Source: Sphingobacterium cellulitidis
GTDB lineage: Bacteria > Bacteroidota > Bacteroidia > Sphingobacteriales > Sphingobacteriaceae
DNA length: 64,000 bases
Assembly: GCA_002245855.1 (NCBI GenBank)
Contig: NOUX01000001.1
Coordinates: 620,001-684,000 of the forward strand
Direction of reading: 5' to 3'
Positions 9,501 to 18,230 of the stretch are shown in pieces. The notes below the pieces were generated by a model. That model worked only from the letters and a program-made list of their open reading frames with translations. It searched no databases and was not told where the DNA came from. The position numbers and the translations under genes were made by a program. How positions within the stretch are numbered: the stretch's first letter is position 1; every line of letters begins with the position of its first letter.

Positions 9501-11000
9501 TCGATCGAGGATTTAGCACAATTGATCTTTGATTTAAAAAATGCTAACAGACAGGCCAGAATCAACGTGAAATTGGTTTCAAAAGCTGGGGTTGGTACTA
9601 TTGCTGCTGGGGTAGCGAAAGCTCATGCAGACGTTATCCTGATTGCAGGATACGATGGTGGAACAGGCGCTTCTCCAATTAGCTCCATCAAGCACGCAGG
9701 CCTTCCATGGGAACTTGGATTGGCGGAAGCACATCAAACCCTGGTCTTAAACAAACTTCGTAGCCGCGTCGTATTACAGGCGGATGGCCAAATGAAAACT
9801 GGTAGGGATTTAGTAATTGCGACACTATTAGGCGCTGAAGAATGGGGCGTAGCAACTGCAGCATTAGTTGCTGGCGGATGTATCATGATGCGTAAATGCC
9901 ATTTGAACACCTGTCCGGTTGGTGTAGCCACTCAAGATCCAGAACTGAGAAAGTTATTCACAGGTAAACCAGAAGATGTGGTGAACTTATTCCGCTTCTT
10001 GGCTGAAGAGATGCGTGAGATCATGGCAGAGTTAGGATTCAAATCCATTAATGAAATGGTTGGAAAGGCTCAATTCTTAAAGAAAAGAGAGAACCTAGGC
10101 CATTGGAAAGTAAATAAGATCAATTTCTCGGGCATTTTACATGTTGCTGCCAATGCAACTGGCGAAACACTATACAATACTGAGGAGCAAGATCACGGCA
10201 TGAGCATGATTTTGGATTGGGGCCTATTGAACCAATCGAAATTGGCCTTGGAGACCAAGACGCCAGTATTTGGAACCTTCAAGGTAAGAAATACGGACCG
10301 TACCATAGGGACCTTGCTATCGAACGAAATATCCAAATTATATGGATCTGAAGGTCTACCAGACAATACGATCAACTTCAAATTTGAGGGATCAGCAGGG
10401 CAGTCATTCGGAGCATTCAATACCAAGGGAATTTCCTTTGAGTTAGAAGGAGAAGCCAATGACTATGTTGGAAAAGGATTATCAGGTGCTCAATTGGCAA
10501 TCTATCCAGCGAAGGAAAGCCATTTGGTTCCGCAGGATAATATTATCATCGGGAATGTTGCGCTTTACGGAGCAACCTCGGGTCACTTATTTATCAATGG
10601 AAAGGCAGGCGAACGCTTTGCAGTCCGAAACTCTGGCGCTACAGCTGTTGTAGAAGGAGTTGGAGACCATGGATGTGAATACATGACCGGAGGTAGAGCA
10701 TTAATCCTTGGTGAAACCGGAAGAAACTTTGCTGCAGGAATGAGCGGTGGGATTGCATGGATCTATGATATTGCAGGCACTTTCAAGGAAAACTGCAATA
10801 AGGAAATGGTCGACCTTGACCCCTTAGAAACCGAAGACGAAACTGCAATCATTGCCCTGTTAAAACGCCATATTCACCTTACGAAGAGTGAAAGGGCAAG
10901 TTCAATCTTGAACAATTGGGCAGCAGAAAAGAATCGCTTCATCAAAGTATACCCAAGGGAATACAAGAATGTGGTCAATAAGAAATTAGTAACAGTATAA
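6501..11000 (+). CDS. gltB: glutamate synthase (NADPH) large subunit
   Basis: Converts 2-oxoglutarate and glutamine to two glutamates, the second step of ammonia assimilation. The 1499 residues show all family domains: a type II glutamine amidotransferase with nucleophile Cys16 (FEHDACGVGFVAH, after a short propeptide that is normally removed), a central domain, the FMN-binding barrel (about 860-1240) with GAMSFGSISHEAH and AGYDGGTGASPISS, a 3Fe-4S motif with Cys1127, Cys1133 and Cys1138 (CIMMRKCHLNTCPVGVATQ), and the C-terminal beta-helix GXGXG domain. Length is normal. gltD follows after 17 bases, so the two form an operon. The upstream 200 bases are AT-rich and contain CAAAC-TC-GTTTG at 6464-6475. 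Confidence 0.98.
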   Translation: MQQEGLYNPAFEHDACGVGFVAHIKGQKSHQQVQDALTMLENMEHRGACGCDPESGDGAGIMIQLPHEFLWEECIKLGIQLQEPGYYGVGMLFLPKEEALNRICREVIADAATERGMELLGFRPVPVNREGIGPTALGAEPEIVQFFISRPTGVANTEDFERKLFVLRRLIIQKIKLHQEYPLPLYLASLSCKTIIYKGQLTTYQVGSYFKDLRDPRVVSAFGLVHSRFSTNTFPSWSLAQPFRMIAHNGEINTLTGNLNWFYAGVRAYSSPYFTKEEMEILLPVVDRGQSDSACLDNVVELLLHSGRSLPHVMLMLVPEAWDGNEQMDPLKKAFYEYHATLMEPWDGPAALCFTDGKIIGATLDRNGLRPLRYAITSDDRVVVASEAGALPIDESLIIKKGRQQPGKIFVVDMEAGKIRSDEEVKGELICQQPYGEWINNYKIKLEELADPRVTFTYLSKESVFKYQLSFGYSREDIETILTPMALTGYEPIGSMGTDVPLAVLSDQPQHISSYFKQFFAQVTNPPIDPIRERLVMSLATFIGNSGNILVEDKKFCHCVTLEHPILTSSELEKLRSIDTGVFQAKTIQSYFRADGKEGSLEAGLERLCRYADDAVRDGFEVIILSDRAIDSQHCAIPSLLAVSAVHHHLIKTGNRGAVGLVVEAGDAWEVHHFACLLAFGATAINPYMALASIRTMKEIGHLETDLTWDDLKKNYVKAVCNGLLKIFSKMGISTLQSYHGAQIFEVLGIDSEVVDRYFCGAVSRIGGLNLDDIAREALAKHWRGFENSRSAPTLLPEGGLYQWKRRGEGHLWNPQTVHLLQQACRTDDFSTYKKYATLINNQKERMFTLRGLLDFAKHRSPISIDQVEPASEIMKRFATGAMSFGSISHEAHSTLAIAMNRIGGKSNTGEGGEDEIRYQKLPNGDSMRSAIKQVASARFGVTSNYLTQADELQIKMAQGAKPGEGGQLPGHKVDDWIAKVRHSTPGVGLISPPPHHDIYSIEDLAQLIFDLKNANRQARINVKLVSKAGVGTIAAGVAKAHADVILIAGYDGGTGASPISSIKHAGLPWELGLAEAHQTLVLNKLRSRVVLQADGQMKTGRDLVIATLLGAEEWGVATAALVAGGCIMMRKCHLNTCPVGVATQDPELRKLFTGKPEDVVNLFRFLAEEMREIMAELGFKSINEMVGKAQFLKKRENLGHWKVNKINFSGILHVAANATGETLYNTEEQDHGMSMILDWGLLNQSKLALETKTPVFGTFKVRNTDRTIGTLLSNEISKLYGSEGLPDNTINFKFEGSAGQSFGAFNTKGISFELEGEANDYVGKGLSGAQLAIYPAKESHLVPQDNIIIGNVALYGATSGHLFINGKAGERFAVRNSGATAVVEGVGDHGCEYMTGGRALILGETGRNFAAGMSGGIAWIYDIAGTFKENCNKEMVDLDPLETEDETAIIALLKRHIHLTKSERASSILNNWAAEKNRFIKVYPREYKNVVNKKLVTV

Positions 11001-11003
11001 TCT

Positions 11004-11010
11004 AGGAGGA
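11004..11010 (+). promoter_or_regulatory. strong Shine-Dalgarno sequence for gltD
   Basis: AGGAGGA ends seven bases before the gltD ATG at 11018. Strong ribosome-binding sites of this kind are unusual in Bacteroidota, where most genes here have none. Confidence 0.7.
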
Positions 11011-11017
11011 CATCAAC

Positions 11018-12490
11018 ATGGGAAAACCAACAGGATTTTTAGAATTTGAAAGAGCGCTTCCTCAGAAAGATGCTGTGGAAAGCAGAAAAAAGAATTATCA
11101 AGAGTTTGTTCATTCCTTTAGTGAAGAACAACTAAACCATCAGGCTGCGCGATGCATGAATTGCGGAATACCATTTTGTCATTCAGGCTGTCCGCTTGGG
11201 AATGTTATTCCGGAGTTTAATGATGCGGTATACGATGGCAACTGGGAGGAAGCTTATCAGATTTTAACCTCCACCAATAACTTTCCTGAATTCACTGGAC
11301 GGATATGTCCGGCACCATGCGAGTCAGCCTGCGTACTGGGAATCAACAAAAATCCAGTCGCGATTGAGGAGATTGAAAAACATATCATCGAGATTGCCTA
11401 TAAGAAGGGCTATGTGAAGCCGAACAAGAGTTACCTGAAGACTGGCAAGCGCGTTGCCGTTGTCGGCTCAGGCCCCTCAGGATTAGCTGCAGCAGCCCAA
11501 TTGAACAAAGCAGGACATGATGTAGTGGTTTATGAAAGGGATGATAAGATCGGCGGATTATTACGCTACGGGATTCCTGACTTTAAACTGGACAAATCAG
11601 TTATTGATCGTCGGATAGAAATTATGGAGCAATCCGGTGTACAATTCAGAACCAATGCGGAGGTTGGCAACAATGTGCCAGCGGCAGAATTGGATCAATA
11701 TGATGCGATTGTTCTCGCTGGTGGATCGACGATCCCCAGAAATCTGAATATACCTGGCAGGGAATTAAAAGGTGTTCATTATGCCATGGAGTTTCTGAAA
11801 CAACAAAATAAAAGAGTTGGCAATTCAGCTATTGAAGTAGAGGAGATCCATGCAAAAGATAAGAATGTGCTGGTTATTGGTGGTGGAGACACAGGTTCAG
11901 ACTGTGTTGGCACCTCAAACAGACATGGTGCGAAGTCTGTTCTACAATTTGAGTTAATGCCTACACCTCCAACAGCACGTACCGAAGCTATGCCTTGGCC
12001 GAGCTATCCGATGCTTTTAAAAACGACTAGCTCGCACGAAGAAGGCTGTCAAAGACATTGGAGTATCAGCACAAAAGAATTTCTAGGGGACGATGAAGGC
12101 AATTTGAGAGCTGCTTTGATAGTTGACCTAGAATGGGAATTAGACCCATCAGGCAGACCTTTATCCTTTAAGGAGGTTGAAGGTTCAACCAGAGAGATTC
12201 CTTGTGAGCTCGTGACCCTAGCGATGGGATTCCTACATCCGCAGCAGGAAGGGTTACTTAGTCAATTGGGTATAAGAACGACGGATCGAGGGAATGTAGA
12301 TGCCAGCGAAACGGAATACAAGACTAATGTAGACAAGGTATTCGTTGCTGGGGATATGCGTAGAGGTCAATCCTTGGTCGTATGGGCAATTTCAGAAGGT
12401 CGGGAGTGTGCTAGAAAGGTAGATGAGTTTTTAATGGGGACTTCAGTTTTAGAGAGTAAAGAAGCTATATATACCGCAGCGGCGGTATAG
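11018..12490 (+). CDS. gltD: glutamate synthase small subunit
   Basis: Flavoprotein partner of GltB that passes electrons from NADPH through FAD and iron-sulfur clusters to the large subunit. The 490 residues contain the N-terminal cluster cysteines Cys46, Cys49, Cys54 and Cys58 (CMNCGIPFCHSGC) and a second group in ICPAPCESACVLG, the FAD-binding VVGSGPSGLAAA near residue 150, the NADPH-binding VIGGGDTGSDC near 290, and the C-terminal VFVAGDMRRGQSLVVWAISEGR that closes the FAD site. A strong AGGAGGA precedes its start, and a hairpin terminator follows at 12544. Confidence 0.98.
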   Translation: MGKPTGFLEFERALPQKDAVESRKKNYQEFVHSFSEEQLNHQAARCMNCGIPFCHSGCPLGNVIPEFNDAVYDGNWEEAYQILTSTNNFPEFTGRICPAPCESACVLGINKNPVAIEEIEKHIIEIAYKKGYVKPNKSYLKTGKRVAVVGSGPSGLAAAAQLNKAGHDVVVYERDDKIGGLLRYGIPDFKLDKSVIDRRIEIMEQSGVQFRTNAEVGNNVPAAELDQYDAIVLAGGSTIPRNLNIPGRELKGVHYAMEFLKQQNKRVGNSAIEVEEIHAKDKNVLVIGGGDTGSDCVGTSNRHGAKSVLQFELMPTPPTARTEAMPWPSYPMLLKTTSSHEEGCQRHWSISTKEFLGDDEGNLRAALIVDLEWELDPSGRPLSFKEVEGSTREIPCELVTLAMGFLHPQQEGLLSQLGIRTTDRGNVDASETEYKTNVDKVFVAGDMRRGQSLVVWAISEGRECARKVDEFLMGTSVLESKEAIYTAAAV

Positions 12491-12543
12491 TTAAGAGAAT
12501 TATTATTTCTAAGGGTAAGAAATAAAGTATTTCCATTTTTATT

Positions 12544-12569
12544 AAGGGCAGCTCGAAGGGGCTGCCTTT
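12544..12569 (+). terminator. probable terminator of gltBD
   Basis: AAGGGCAGC at 12544-12552 pairs with GCTGCCTTT at 12561-12569 (nine pairs, one G-U) and is followed by GATATTTT. Confidence 0.6.
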
Positions 12570-12601
12570 GATATTTTACAAGGATTCGAATTTATAGAAA
12601 T

Positions 12602-12634
12602 AAAAAAAGGTTCCAACCTTTCGATTGAAACCTT
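12602..12634 (-). terminator. intrinsic terminator of the tRNA-Met gene
   Basis: On the minus strand, just after the tRNA, AAGGTTTCAA pairs with TTGGAACCTT (ten pairs, one G-U; stems 12625-12634 and 12607-12616) around an eight-base loop. A run of seven T follows. Confidence 0.85.
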
Positions 12635-12639
12635 CGTAG

Positions 12640-12712
<73 letters not shown>

Positions 12713-12825
12713 ATATATTTTCTAGAAATCTACGTTGGTATTACTTAAAAGTAGATTATACTATCTCCGAATTGGAGCACAAAGATATTATTTGTTTCTT
12801 TGTAAAACAAATAAAAAATCAAATA

Positions 12826-13704
12826 ATGTCACATAAAGCAGGATTCGTAAGTATAATCGGTAAGCCTAATGCGGGTAAATCGACCTTGATGAATGCCCTA
12901 GTGGGTGAGAAGATGTCCATCATAACCCCTAAGGCTCAGACAACTAGACACCGCATCATTGGAATTGTCAACGATGAAGACTATCAGATTGTTTTTTCTG
13001 ATACGCCAGGTGTAATAAAACCGAATTATGATCTTCAAGAGTCCATGATGAACTTCGTTATGAGTTCCATCATTGATGCTGACGTTCTATTATTTGTTAC
13101 AGACATCCACGAAAAGTATGATGAGAATGATGTTTTAGAGAAATTAAGAAACACGAGTTCTCCGGTTGCCGTGGTCATCAATAAAGTTGATAAATCTTCA
13201 GAGGAGGAAGTCAAAGCGAAGATTGCATTTTGGCAAGAGAAGATCAATCCTGATGCGGTATTTCCGATTTCGGCATTATTGGGTTACAATGTTGAAGCTG
13301 TTATGGCTTATATCAAAAGTAAGCTTCCTGAGCATCCACCCTACTATGAGAAGGATGAGTTGACAGATAAAACCATGCGATTTTTTGTTTCAGAGATTAT
13401 CCGTGAGAAAGTATTCAAGCTTTACGACAAGGAAATCCCTTATAGTACCGAGGTGGTGGTGACTGCATTCAAGGAGGAAGCCCATATTACCCGAATTGCT
13501 GCAGAAATTATTGTGGAGCGTGATTCTCAGAAGAACATCATCATCGGAAAAGCAGGATCGATGATTAAAAAGGTAGGTACCTATGCCCGCCAAGATATTG
13601 AAGAATTTATCGGAGGAAAAGTCTTTTTAGAACTATTTGTGAAAGTTCTGCCAGATTGGAGAAGTAAGAAAAACTATCTGAAGAGATTCGGATACGACGA
13701 TTAA
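12826..13704 (+). CDS. era: GTPase Era
   Basis: Ribosome-associated GTPase needed for 16S rRNA maturation and 30S assembly. The 292-residue product begins MSHKAGFVSIIGKPNAGKST with the Walker A loop at 12-19, then TTRHRIIGI, DTPG (G3), NKVD (G4) and SALLG (G5). A C-terminal KH domain follows, with VERDSQKNIIIGKAGSMIKKVG carrying the GxxG RNA-binding loop. An upstream in-frame TTG at 12772 would add 18 residues with no homology to the family, so the ATG at 12826 was chosen. Its stop codon is part of a shared terminator hairpin. Confidence 0.96.
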   Translation: MSHKAGFVSIIGKPNAGKSTLMNALVGEKMSIITPKAQTTRHRIIGIVNDEDYQIVFSDTPGVIKPNYDLQESMMNFVMSSIIDADVLLFVTDIHEKYDENDVLEKLRNTSSPVAVVINKVDKSSEEEVKAKIAFWQEKINPDAVFPISALLGYNVEAVMAYIKSKLPEHPPYYEKDELTDKTMRFFVSEIIREKVFKLYDKEIPYSTEVVVTAFKEEAHITRIAAEIIVERDSQKNIIIGKAGSMIKKVGTYARQDIEEFIGGKVFLELFVKVLPDWRSKKNYLKRFGYDD

Positions 13705-13740
13705 CAAAAAAGCGCTGGTTTATCACTAGCGCTTTTTTGT
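13704..13740. terminator. bidirectional terminator between era and khtU
   Basis: ACAAAAAAGCGCT at 13704-13716 pairs perfectly over 13 bases with AGCGCTTTTTTGT at 13728-13740. The A and T runs in the arms serve as T tracts in both directions. The element overlaps the ends of both convergent genes. Confidence 0.88.
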
Positions 13741-15044
13741 TAATTATTATCTTGAACAGAAGCTTCTAAATCACTAAGCTTCTTTTTAGGTTTCTTAGGA
13801 ACATCATTTTGTCCAGCCAATTTATTCCAGATATTTCTAGACTCTTTGGTTAACAGCGGTGAAATGATGGATAAAATCAATACATAGACTACGACAAAGG
13901 ATTGAATAACCGGCAATAATTTACCTGCTTTTCCAATATTTGCCATAATAATTGAAAACTCTCCTCTTGCTGATAAGGTAAAACCAATATCGACAGAGTT
14001 TTTGGGTTTTAAACCAGAGAATCGGCTTGCGAAATATCCTGAGGCCACATTTCCAATAACGGTAATAACAGCAGCGAAGGTCGCCCATCCGACAGCTCCT
14101 CCTAAAGAATACATATCGATGGAAAGCCCAAAACTAAAGAAGAACATCGCTCCAAAGAAATCCTTATAGGGCAATACGATGCCTTCAATCTTTTTCAAAT
14201 ATTTAGAATCAGCAAATACTAAACCTGCCATCAATGCTCCAATGGCTTCAGCCACATGAATAGTTTCTGAGAATCCTGCAATAGTGAACAGTAAACTAAA
14301 GATGATTAGAACGAACAGTTCGGAGGATTTCTCATGCAGTAGTTTATCAATGAAAGGGACTAATTTTCTTCCCAAAATCAAGAAGGAAAGGATGAATCCC
14401 AATGCGAGCAAGGAAGTACCAGCAACGGTCCAGAAGGAGCCTCCACCTGTTAAAATCAATCCTGAGAGGAAAGAAATATGCATGGCTATAAAGAGGTCAT
14501 CAAACATGATCATTCCCATGATCACTTCAGTTTCCGGATTTGCCGTACGTTTCAGGTCGGTCAGCACTTTTGCTACGATGGCAGTGGATGAACTGGTCAT
14601 AATACCACACAGCACCATCATTTCCTTGAAAGGAAGATTCATCATCCATCCCACCAATATTCCGGACAGGAAGTTGAGTAAAACATAGATACTTCCACCT
14701 GCAACGATGGATTTACCCGATTTTATCAATCGTCCTACAGAAAATTCAAGTCCGAGATAGAATAAGAGGAAAAGAACACCCAATCTGCCCATAAAGTCGA
14801 TAAAGGGTTTACTTTCAGTAAAAGTCAGAAAGGACCAAACGGAATCAACAGCGGCAGTTAAGTTTTCATTATTGACTTTAGCAAGAAAATCGGCTACAAA
14901 ACCTGGGTAGTTTTGATTGCCCAGCACCATACCAATAACAATAAAAAAGGGAATTACTGAAAATTTGAGTCTGTTGGCTAATAAACCAACTAAAGCGACT
15001 AATAATACGGCAATTCCAATTTCTATGATAAGGTTACTGTGCAT
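13740..15044 (-). CDS. khtU: CPA2-family K+/H+ (or Na+/H+) antiporter, KhtU-like
   Basis: Inner membrane cation/proton antiporter. The 434 residues are highly hydrophobic, with about 12 membrane spans. They carry CPA2 features such as LGVLFLLFYLGLEFSVGRLIKSG, TSSSTAIVAKVLTDL, and GFTLSARGEFSIIMANIG (half-helix containing the conserved R-G-E). It ends in a short cytosolic tail rather than a TrkA-N domain. The separate regulatory subunit is the gene 6 bases upstream, as in Bacillus KhtTU, so potassium efflux is the best guess, but ion choice cannot be read from sequence. Confidence 0.88.
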   Translation of the reverse strand: MHSNLIIEIGIAVLLVALVGLLANRLKFSVIPFFIVIGMVLGNQNYPGFVADFLAKVNNENLTAAVDSVWSFLTFTESKPFIDFMGRLGVLFLLFYLGLEFSVGRLIKSGKSIVAGGSIYVLLNFLSGILVGWMMNLPFKEMMVLCGIMTSSSTAIVAKVLTDLKRTANPETEVIMGMIMFDDLFIAMHISFLSGLILTGGGSFWTVAGTSLLALGFILSFLILGRKLVPFIDKLLHEKSSELFVLIIFSLLFTIAGFSETIHVAEAIGALMAGLVFADSKYLKKIEGIVLPYKDFFGAMFFFSFGLSIDMYSLGGAVGWATFAAVITVIGNVASGYFASRFSGLKPKNSVDIGFTLSARGEFSIIMANIGKAGKLLPVIQSFVVVYVLILSIISPLLTKESRNIWNKLAGQNDVPKKPKKKLSDLEASVQDNN

Positions 15045-15050
15045 AAATTC

Positions 15051-15530
15051 TTATAGTAAAATTTCTTTTAATAATTTGATATTCTTCTGCTTTCCAGCGA
15101 TCACCAAGGTGGTACCAGGCGTGATTACATAATCAGGTCCTGGATTGATGATAGTTTCTTCTTCCCTAATTGCAGCGATGATTGAGGCACCAGTGCGCTG
15201 TCTTACTTCCAGCTGTCCAATACTTTTATTTACGCCATCATTGGATTCCCCTACCTTGTACCATTCGATACGTAAGTCATCTAATGCCACTTCAATGGTT
15301 TCCAACGCTTTTGGTTTGTATGATAGCCCTCCAAGAATCCCTGCAACCTGGCGTGATTCTTCATCCGACAAAGTCATTACACAGTGGGTTTCATTGTCAT
15401 CGTCGTCATGGCGGTACAATTCTCGACGACCATCATCATGGATGACAACCACCATATTGTCTCCAGCATCAGTTTCAATTTGGTATTTCTTACCAATACC
15501 AATTAGGTCACTTTCTCTAACTATCGACAT
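15051..15530 (-). CDS. khtT: KhtT-like regulatory subunit with TrkA-C domain
   Basis: Peripheral regulator of the adjacent antiporter. The 159 residues follow Bacillus KhtT closely as I remember it: an N-terminal domain with DLIGIGKKYQIET and VVVIHDDGRRELYR, then EESRQVAGILGGLSYKPKALE, then a C-terminal TrkA-C (RCK-C) domain at about 75-159 with WYKVGES, GQLEVRQRTGASIIAAIR, NPGPDYVITPGTTLVIAGK. In Bacillus this domain binds c-di-AMP. Whether it does here is not known. The gene ends 6 bases before the antiporter start, so the pair is an operon. Confidence 0.88.
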   Translation of the reverse strand: MSIVRESDLIGIGKKYQIETDAGDNMVVVIHDDGRRELYRHDDDDNETHCVMTLSDEESRQVAGILGGLSYKPKALETIEVALDDLRIEWYKVGESNDGVNKSIGQLEVRQRTGASIIAAIREEETIINPGPDYVITPGTTLVIAGKQKNIKLLKEILL

Positions 15531-15580
15531 GATTTCTATTATTTAATTAAAAATTAGAAAAATTATTACTTCGTTATCTT

Positions 15581-15588
15581 CAAATATA
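15581..15588 (-). promoter_or_regulatory. -7 promoter box for khtT-khtU
   Basis: TATATTTG on the minus strand fits TAnnTTTG and lies about 50 bases before the khtT start. No clear -33 element was seen. Confidence 0.5.
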
Positions 15589-15603
15589 TCGATTCTCGTT
15601 GGA

Positions 15604-16383
15604 TTATTCGGCATTTACAATCTTATAAGAGCCATCTGCTCTTTGTTCTGGCCTTCCAACAGCGATGTTTTTGGAGTGATAAAATAAAAACACCCATCCT
15701 TCAGGAGCACCAGCCGCCCAATATTCAGCTCTTAGATCCCGCGCCCTACGGCCATCGAAATCGTATTTTGCGATAAAGCTTCTGAAGATTTCCTCTGGCT
15801 CAGGGAGTTCATCACCGCCGAAGAAAAAATGTTCCCCTTCTGTTTCCACATGAAATACCTGGTGGAATTCACTATGACCACCTGAAAGCTCGTATCTGAT
15901 TTCTGGCGTTAGCTGTCCATCACCATTTACAAACAGGATATTACCACTTCTTTGCAGTACATCAAAAACATCAGTACGATATGAAGGAGATTCTGAGCTG
16001 TAAGCTGCCTCCCATTCTTGTTCCTGAATGACATATTCGGCATTTGGGAATGCCAGACGCTTTACGCCATCTTTGATATCAACCATGCCACTTGCATGAT
16101 CTTTATGCAGGTGTGTCATCAGGACATAACGGACATCATCTACTGAAAAACCTAGTTTTTTGATGTTTTCGTGGATGACGAGTTCATTATTTTCATTGCG
16201 AAGTCCTAGTCCAGTATCTAAAACAATCAATCCGTCCTTGGTCTCAATCAGAAACGGATGGACATGGATAAATAAGGATCCAGGTCTATCTTTTGGATCA
16301 TCTTTCTTGGGATCGAAGGGAATAAATTGTTTGCTTTTATCTACAGAGTAAGAACCTTCAAATAGTGAGTGCGCTCGAGCCAT
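15604..16383 (-). CDS. metallo-beta-lactamase-fold hydrolase (lactonase-like)
   Basis: Cytoplasmic metal-dependent hydrolase of unknown substrate. From the ATG at 16383 it has 259 residues and begins MARAHSLFEGSYSVDKSKQF. It has the metal site HLHKDH at residues 91-96, DTGLGL before it, and the later SGGHSEFHQ and FFGGD segments that supply further ligands. The layout resembles N-acyl-homoserine-lactone lactonases and related enzymes, but that activity is only a possibility. An ATG at 16425 would add 14 residues (MICTHNCQ...) that do not look conserved. It is divergent from recJ. Confidence 0.82.
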   Translation of the reverse strand: MARAHSLFEGSYSVDKSKQFIPFDPKKDDPKDRPGSLFIHVHPFLIETKDGLIVLDTGLGLRNENNELVIHENIKKLGFSVDDVRYVLMTHLHKDHASGMVDIKDGVKRLAFPNAEYVIQEQEWEAAYSSESPSYRTDVFDVLQRSGNILFVNGDGQLTPEIRYELSGGHSEFHQVFHVETEGEHFFFGGDELPEPEEIFRSFIAKYDFDGRRARDLRAEYWAAGAPEGWVFLFYHSKNIAVGRPEQRADGSYKIVNAE

Positions 16384-16498
16384 TTGTATTTGTTTGTTAT
16401 CTTGACAGTTATGTGTGCATATCATTTTACATCGGGGTTCTCATTAGGTAAGTACCTTGATATAATGTATCTTTACACGTTTATTAGAAGGCAAAGAT

Positions 16499-18199
16499 AT
16501 GCAAAAAAGGTGGGTGCTGAAACCTAAAAAGAACGCAGACAAGTCAAAAAAGCTACAAAAGGAACTGGGTGTAAACCACATTATTGCAGAATTATTAATT
16601 AACCGAAGGATCGAGACCTTCGATCAAGCGAAAGAGTTCTTTCGACCATCCATAGACCATCTACATGACCCCTTTTTGATGAAAGACATGGACCTTGCCA
16701 TCAATAGGATTGAACGTGCTATTGGGAACAAGGAAAAGATATTGATCTATGGGGATTATGACGTCGATGGAACAACAGCAGTTTCTGTTGTTTACAGTTT
16801 TTTCAGAGATTTTCATTCAGGGATAGAATTTTATATTCCCGACCGATATAGCGAAGGCTATGGTATTTCCAATACTGGAATTGACTATGCTAAAGCAAAT
16901 GGATTTACCTTGATAATCGCCCTTGACTGTGGTATCAAAGCAGTTGATAAGGTTGAATATGCGAATTCACTAGGCATTGATTTTATCATTGGAGATCACC
17001 ATTTGCCTGGCGATGAACTTCCGGATGCGATTGCTGTTTTAGACCCTAAGCGAAACGATTGCCCCTACCCTTACAAAGAATTATCAGGCTGTGGAATCGG
17101 CTTCAAGATTGTTCAAGCCTTTATTCAACAGAATGGGATGAACATGGATGGAGCTTATCAATATTTGGATTTGGTAGCTGTCAGCATCGCTTCTGATATC
17201 GTGCCTATTACGGGTGAGAACCGTATATTGACCCATTTTGGTCTAAAAAAATTAAATAGCAATCCTTCCTGTGGCCTTCAGGCACTAATCAACTTATCAA
17301 CCCATAAATCCGGACAATTCACTGTAAATGATATTGTATTTCAAATTGGTCCACGCATCAATGCGGCTGGACGGATTGACCATGCCAAGGATGCTGTAAA
17401 ACTATTGATCGCTAAAACATTGCCTGAAGCTAAAATATTCTCGGCGAATGTTGATGATCAAAATAATACACGTAAGGGTTATGATTTACAGATTACCAAG
17501 GAAGCATTAGACCTTTTGGATAATAACCTGCATTTACAAACCCGTAAAACAACGGTACTTTATAAGGAAGATTGGCATAAAGGGGTGATTGGTATTGTGG
17601 CTTCCAGATTGACGGAGAAGTACTATCGTCCAACCATTATTTTAACCAATACCAATGGACATATTGCCGGATCAGCAAGATCTGTTTTGGGATTTGATCT
17701 ATATGAGGCCTTAAGTGAATGTAGTGATTTATTAGACCAATACGGTGGACATAAATATGCTGCGGGATTAACCATGCCAACAGATAATATTGGATTATTC
17801 CAACAGCGTTTTGAAGAGGTTGTGAGCAAAAGCATCAAACCAGAAATGCTTCAGCAGGAGGTATCAATCGAGAAGGAAATCAGACTTTCGGAGATTGATG
17901 CTAAATTTAATCGTGTGTTACAACAGTTTCAACCATTTGGTCCAGAAAATGAAGCTCCGACCTTTATTTGCAAGGGCGTAACGATGGGCAACAATGCCTA
18001 TATAGTAGGAACAACACACCTTAAATTTTCTGTAAAACAAGAGGATTCTCCTATATTTGAGTGTATTGGATTTGGATTAGGCGAGTTTGTTGGGCAAATT
18101 AATTCCGGAAATGCCTTTGATATCTGTTTCAGCATTGAAGAAAACACTTGGCGTGGGAAGAAGAATTTGCAACTAAATGTAAAGGCAATTCAATTTTAA
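16499..18199 (+). CDS. recJ: single-stranded-DNA-specific exonuclease RecJ
   Basis: Degrades single-stranded DNA 5' to 3' in recombination and mismatch repair. The 566 residues hold the DHH phosphoesterase motifs DYDVDG (Asp86, Asp88, Asp90), ALDCG, and GDHH (166-168). They are followed by GPRINAAGR, the DHHA1 domain with WHKGVIGIVASRLTEKY and GGHKYAAGLT, and an OB fold at the C-terminus (FQPFGPENEAPTF). The nearby TATCTTTA at 16468 is one base off the -7 consensus. lptB follows after 31 bases. Confidence 0.96.
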   Translation: MQKRWVLKPKKNADKSKKLQKELGVNHIIAELLINRRIETFDQAKEFFRPSIDHLHDPFLMKDMDLAINRIERAIGNKEKILIYGDYDVDGTTAVSVVYSFFRDFHSGIEFYIPDRYSEGYGISNTGIDYAKANGFTLIIALDCGIKAVDKVEYANSLGIDFIIGDHHLPGDELPDAIAVLDPKRNDCPYPYKELSGCGIGFKIVQAFIQQNGMNMDGAYQYLDLVAVSIASDIVPITGENRILTHFGLKKLNSNPSCGLQALINLSTHKSGQFTVNDIVFQIGPRINAAGRIDHAKDAVKLLIAKTLPEAKIFSANVDDQNNTRKGYDLQITKEALDLLDNNLHLQTRKTTVLYKEDWHKGVIGIVASRLTEKYYRPTIILTNTNGHIAGSARSVLGFDLYEALSECSDLLDQYGGHKYAAGLTMPTDNIGLFQQRFEEVVSKSIKPEMLQQEVSIEKEIRLSEIDAKFNRVLQQFQPFGPENEAPTFICKGVTMGNNAYIVGTTHLKFSVKQEDSPIFECIGFGLGEFVGQINSGNAFDICFSIEENTWRGKKNLQLNVKAIQF

Positions 18200-18230
18200 A
18201 AAATATATTTGCAAATAAGGGTTTATTCAC

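Noticed and set aside
14284..15546. Plus-strand ORFs of 134, 71, 133 and 87 codons
   Set aside because: They are antisense to the antiporter pair, with Ser-rich products typical of mirror frames.
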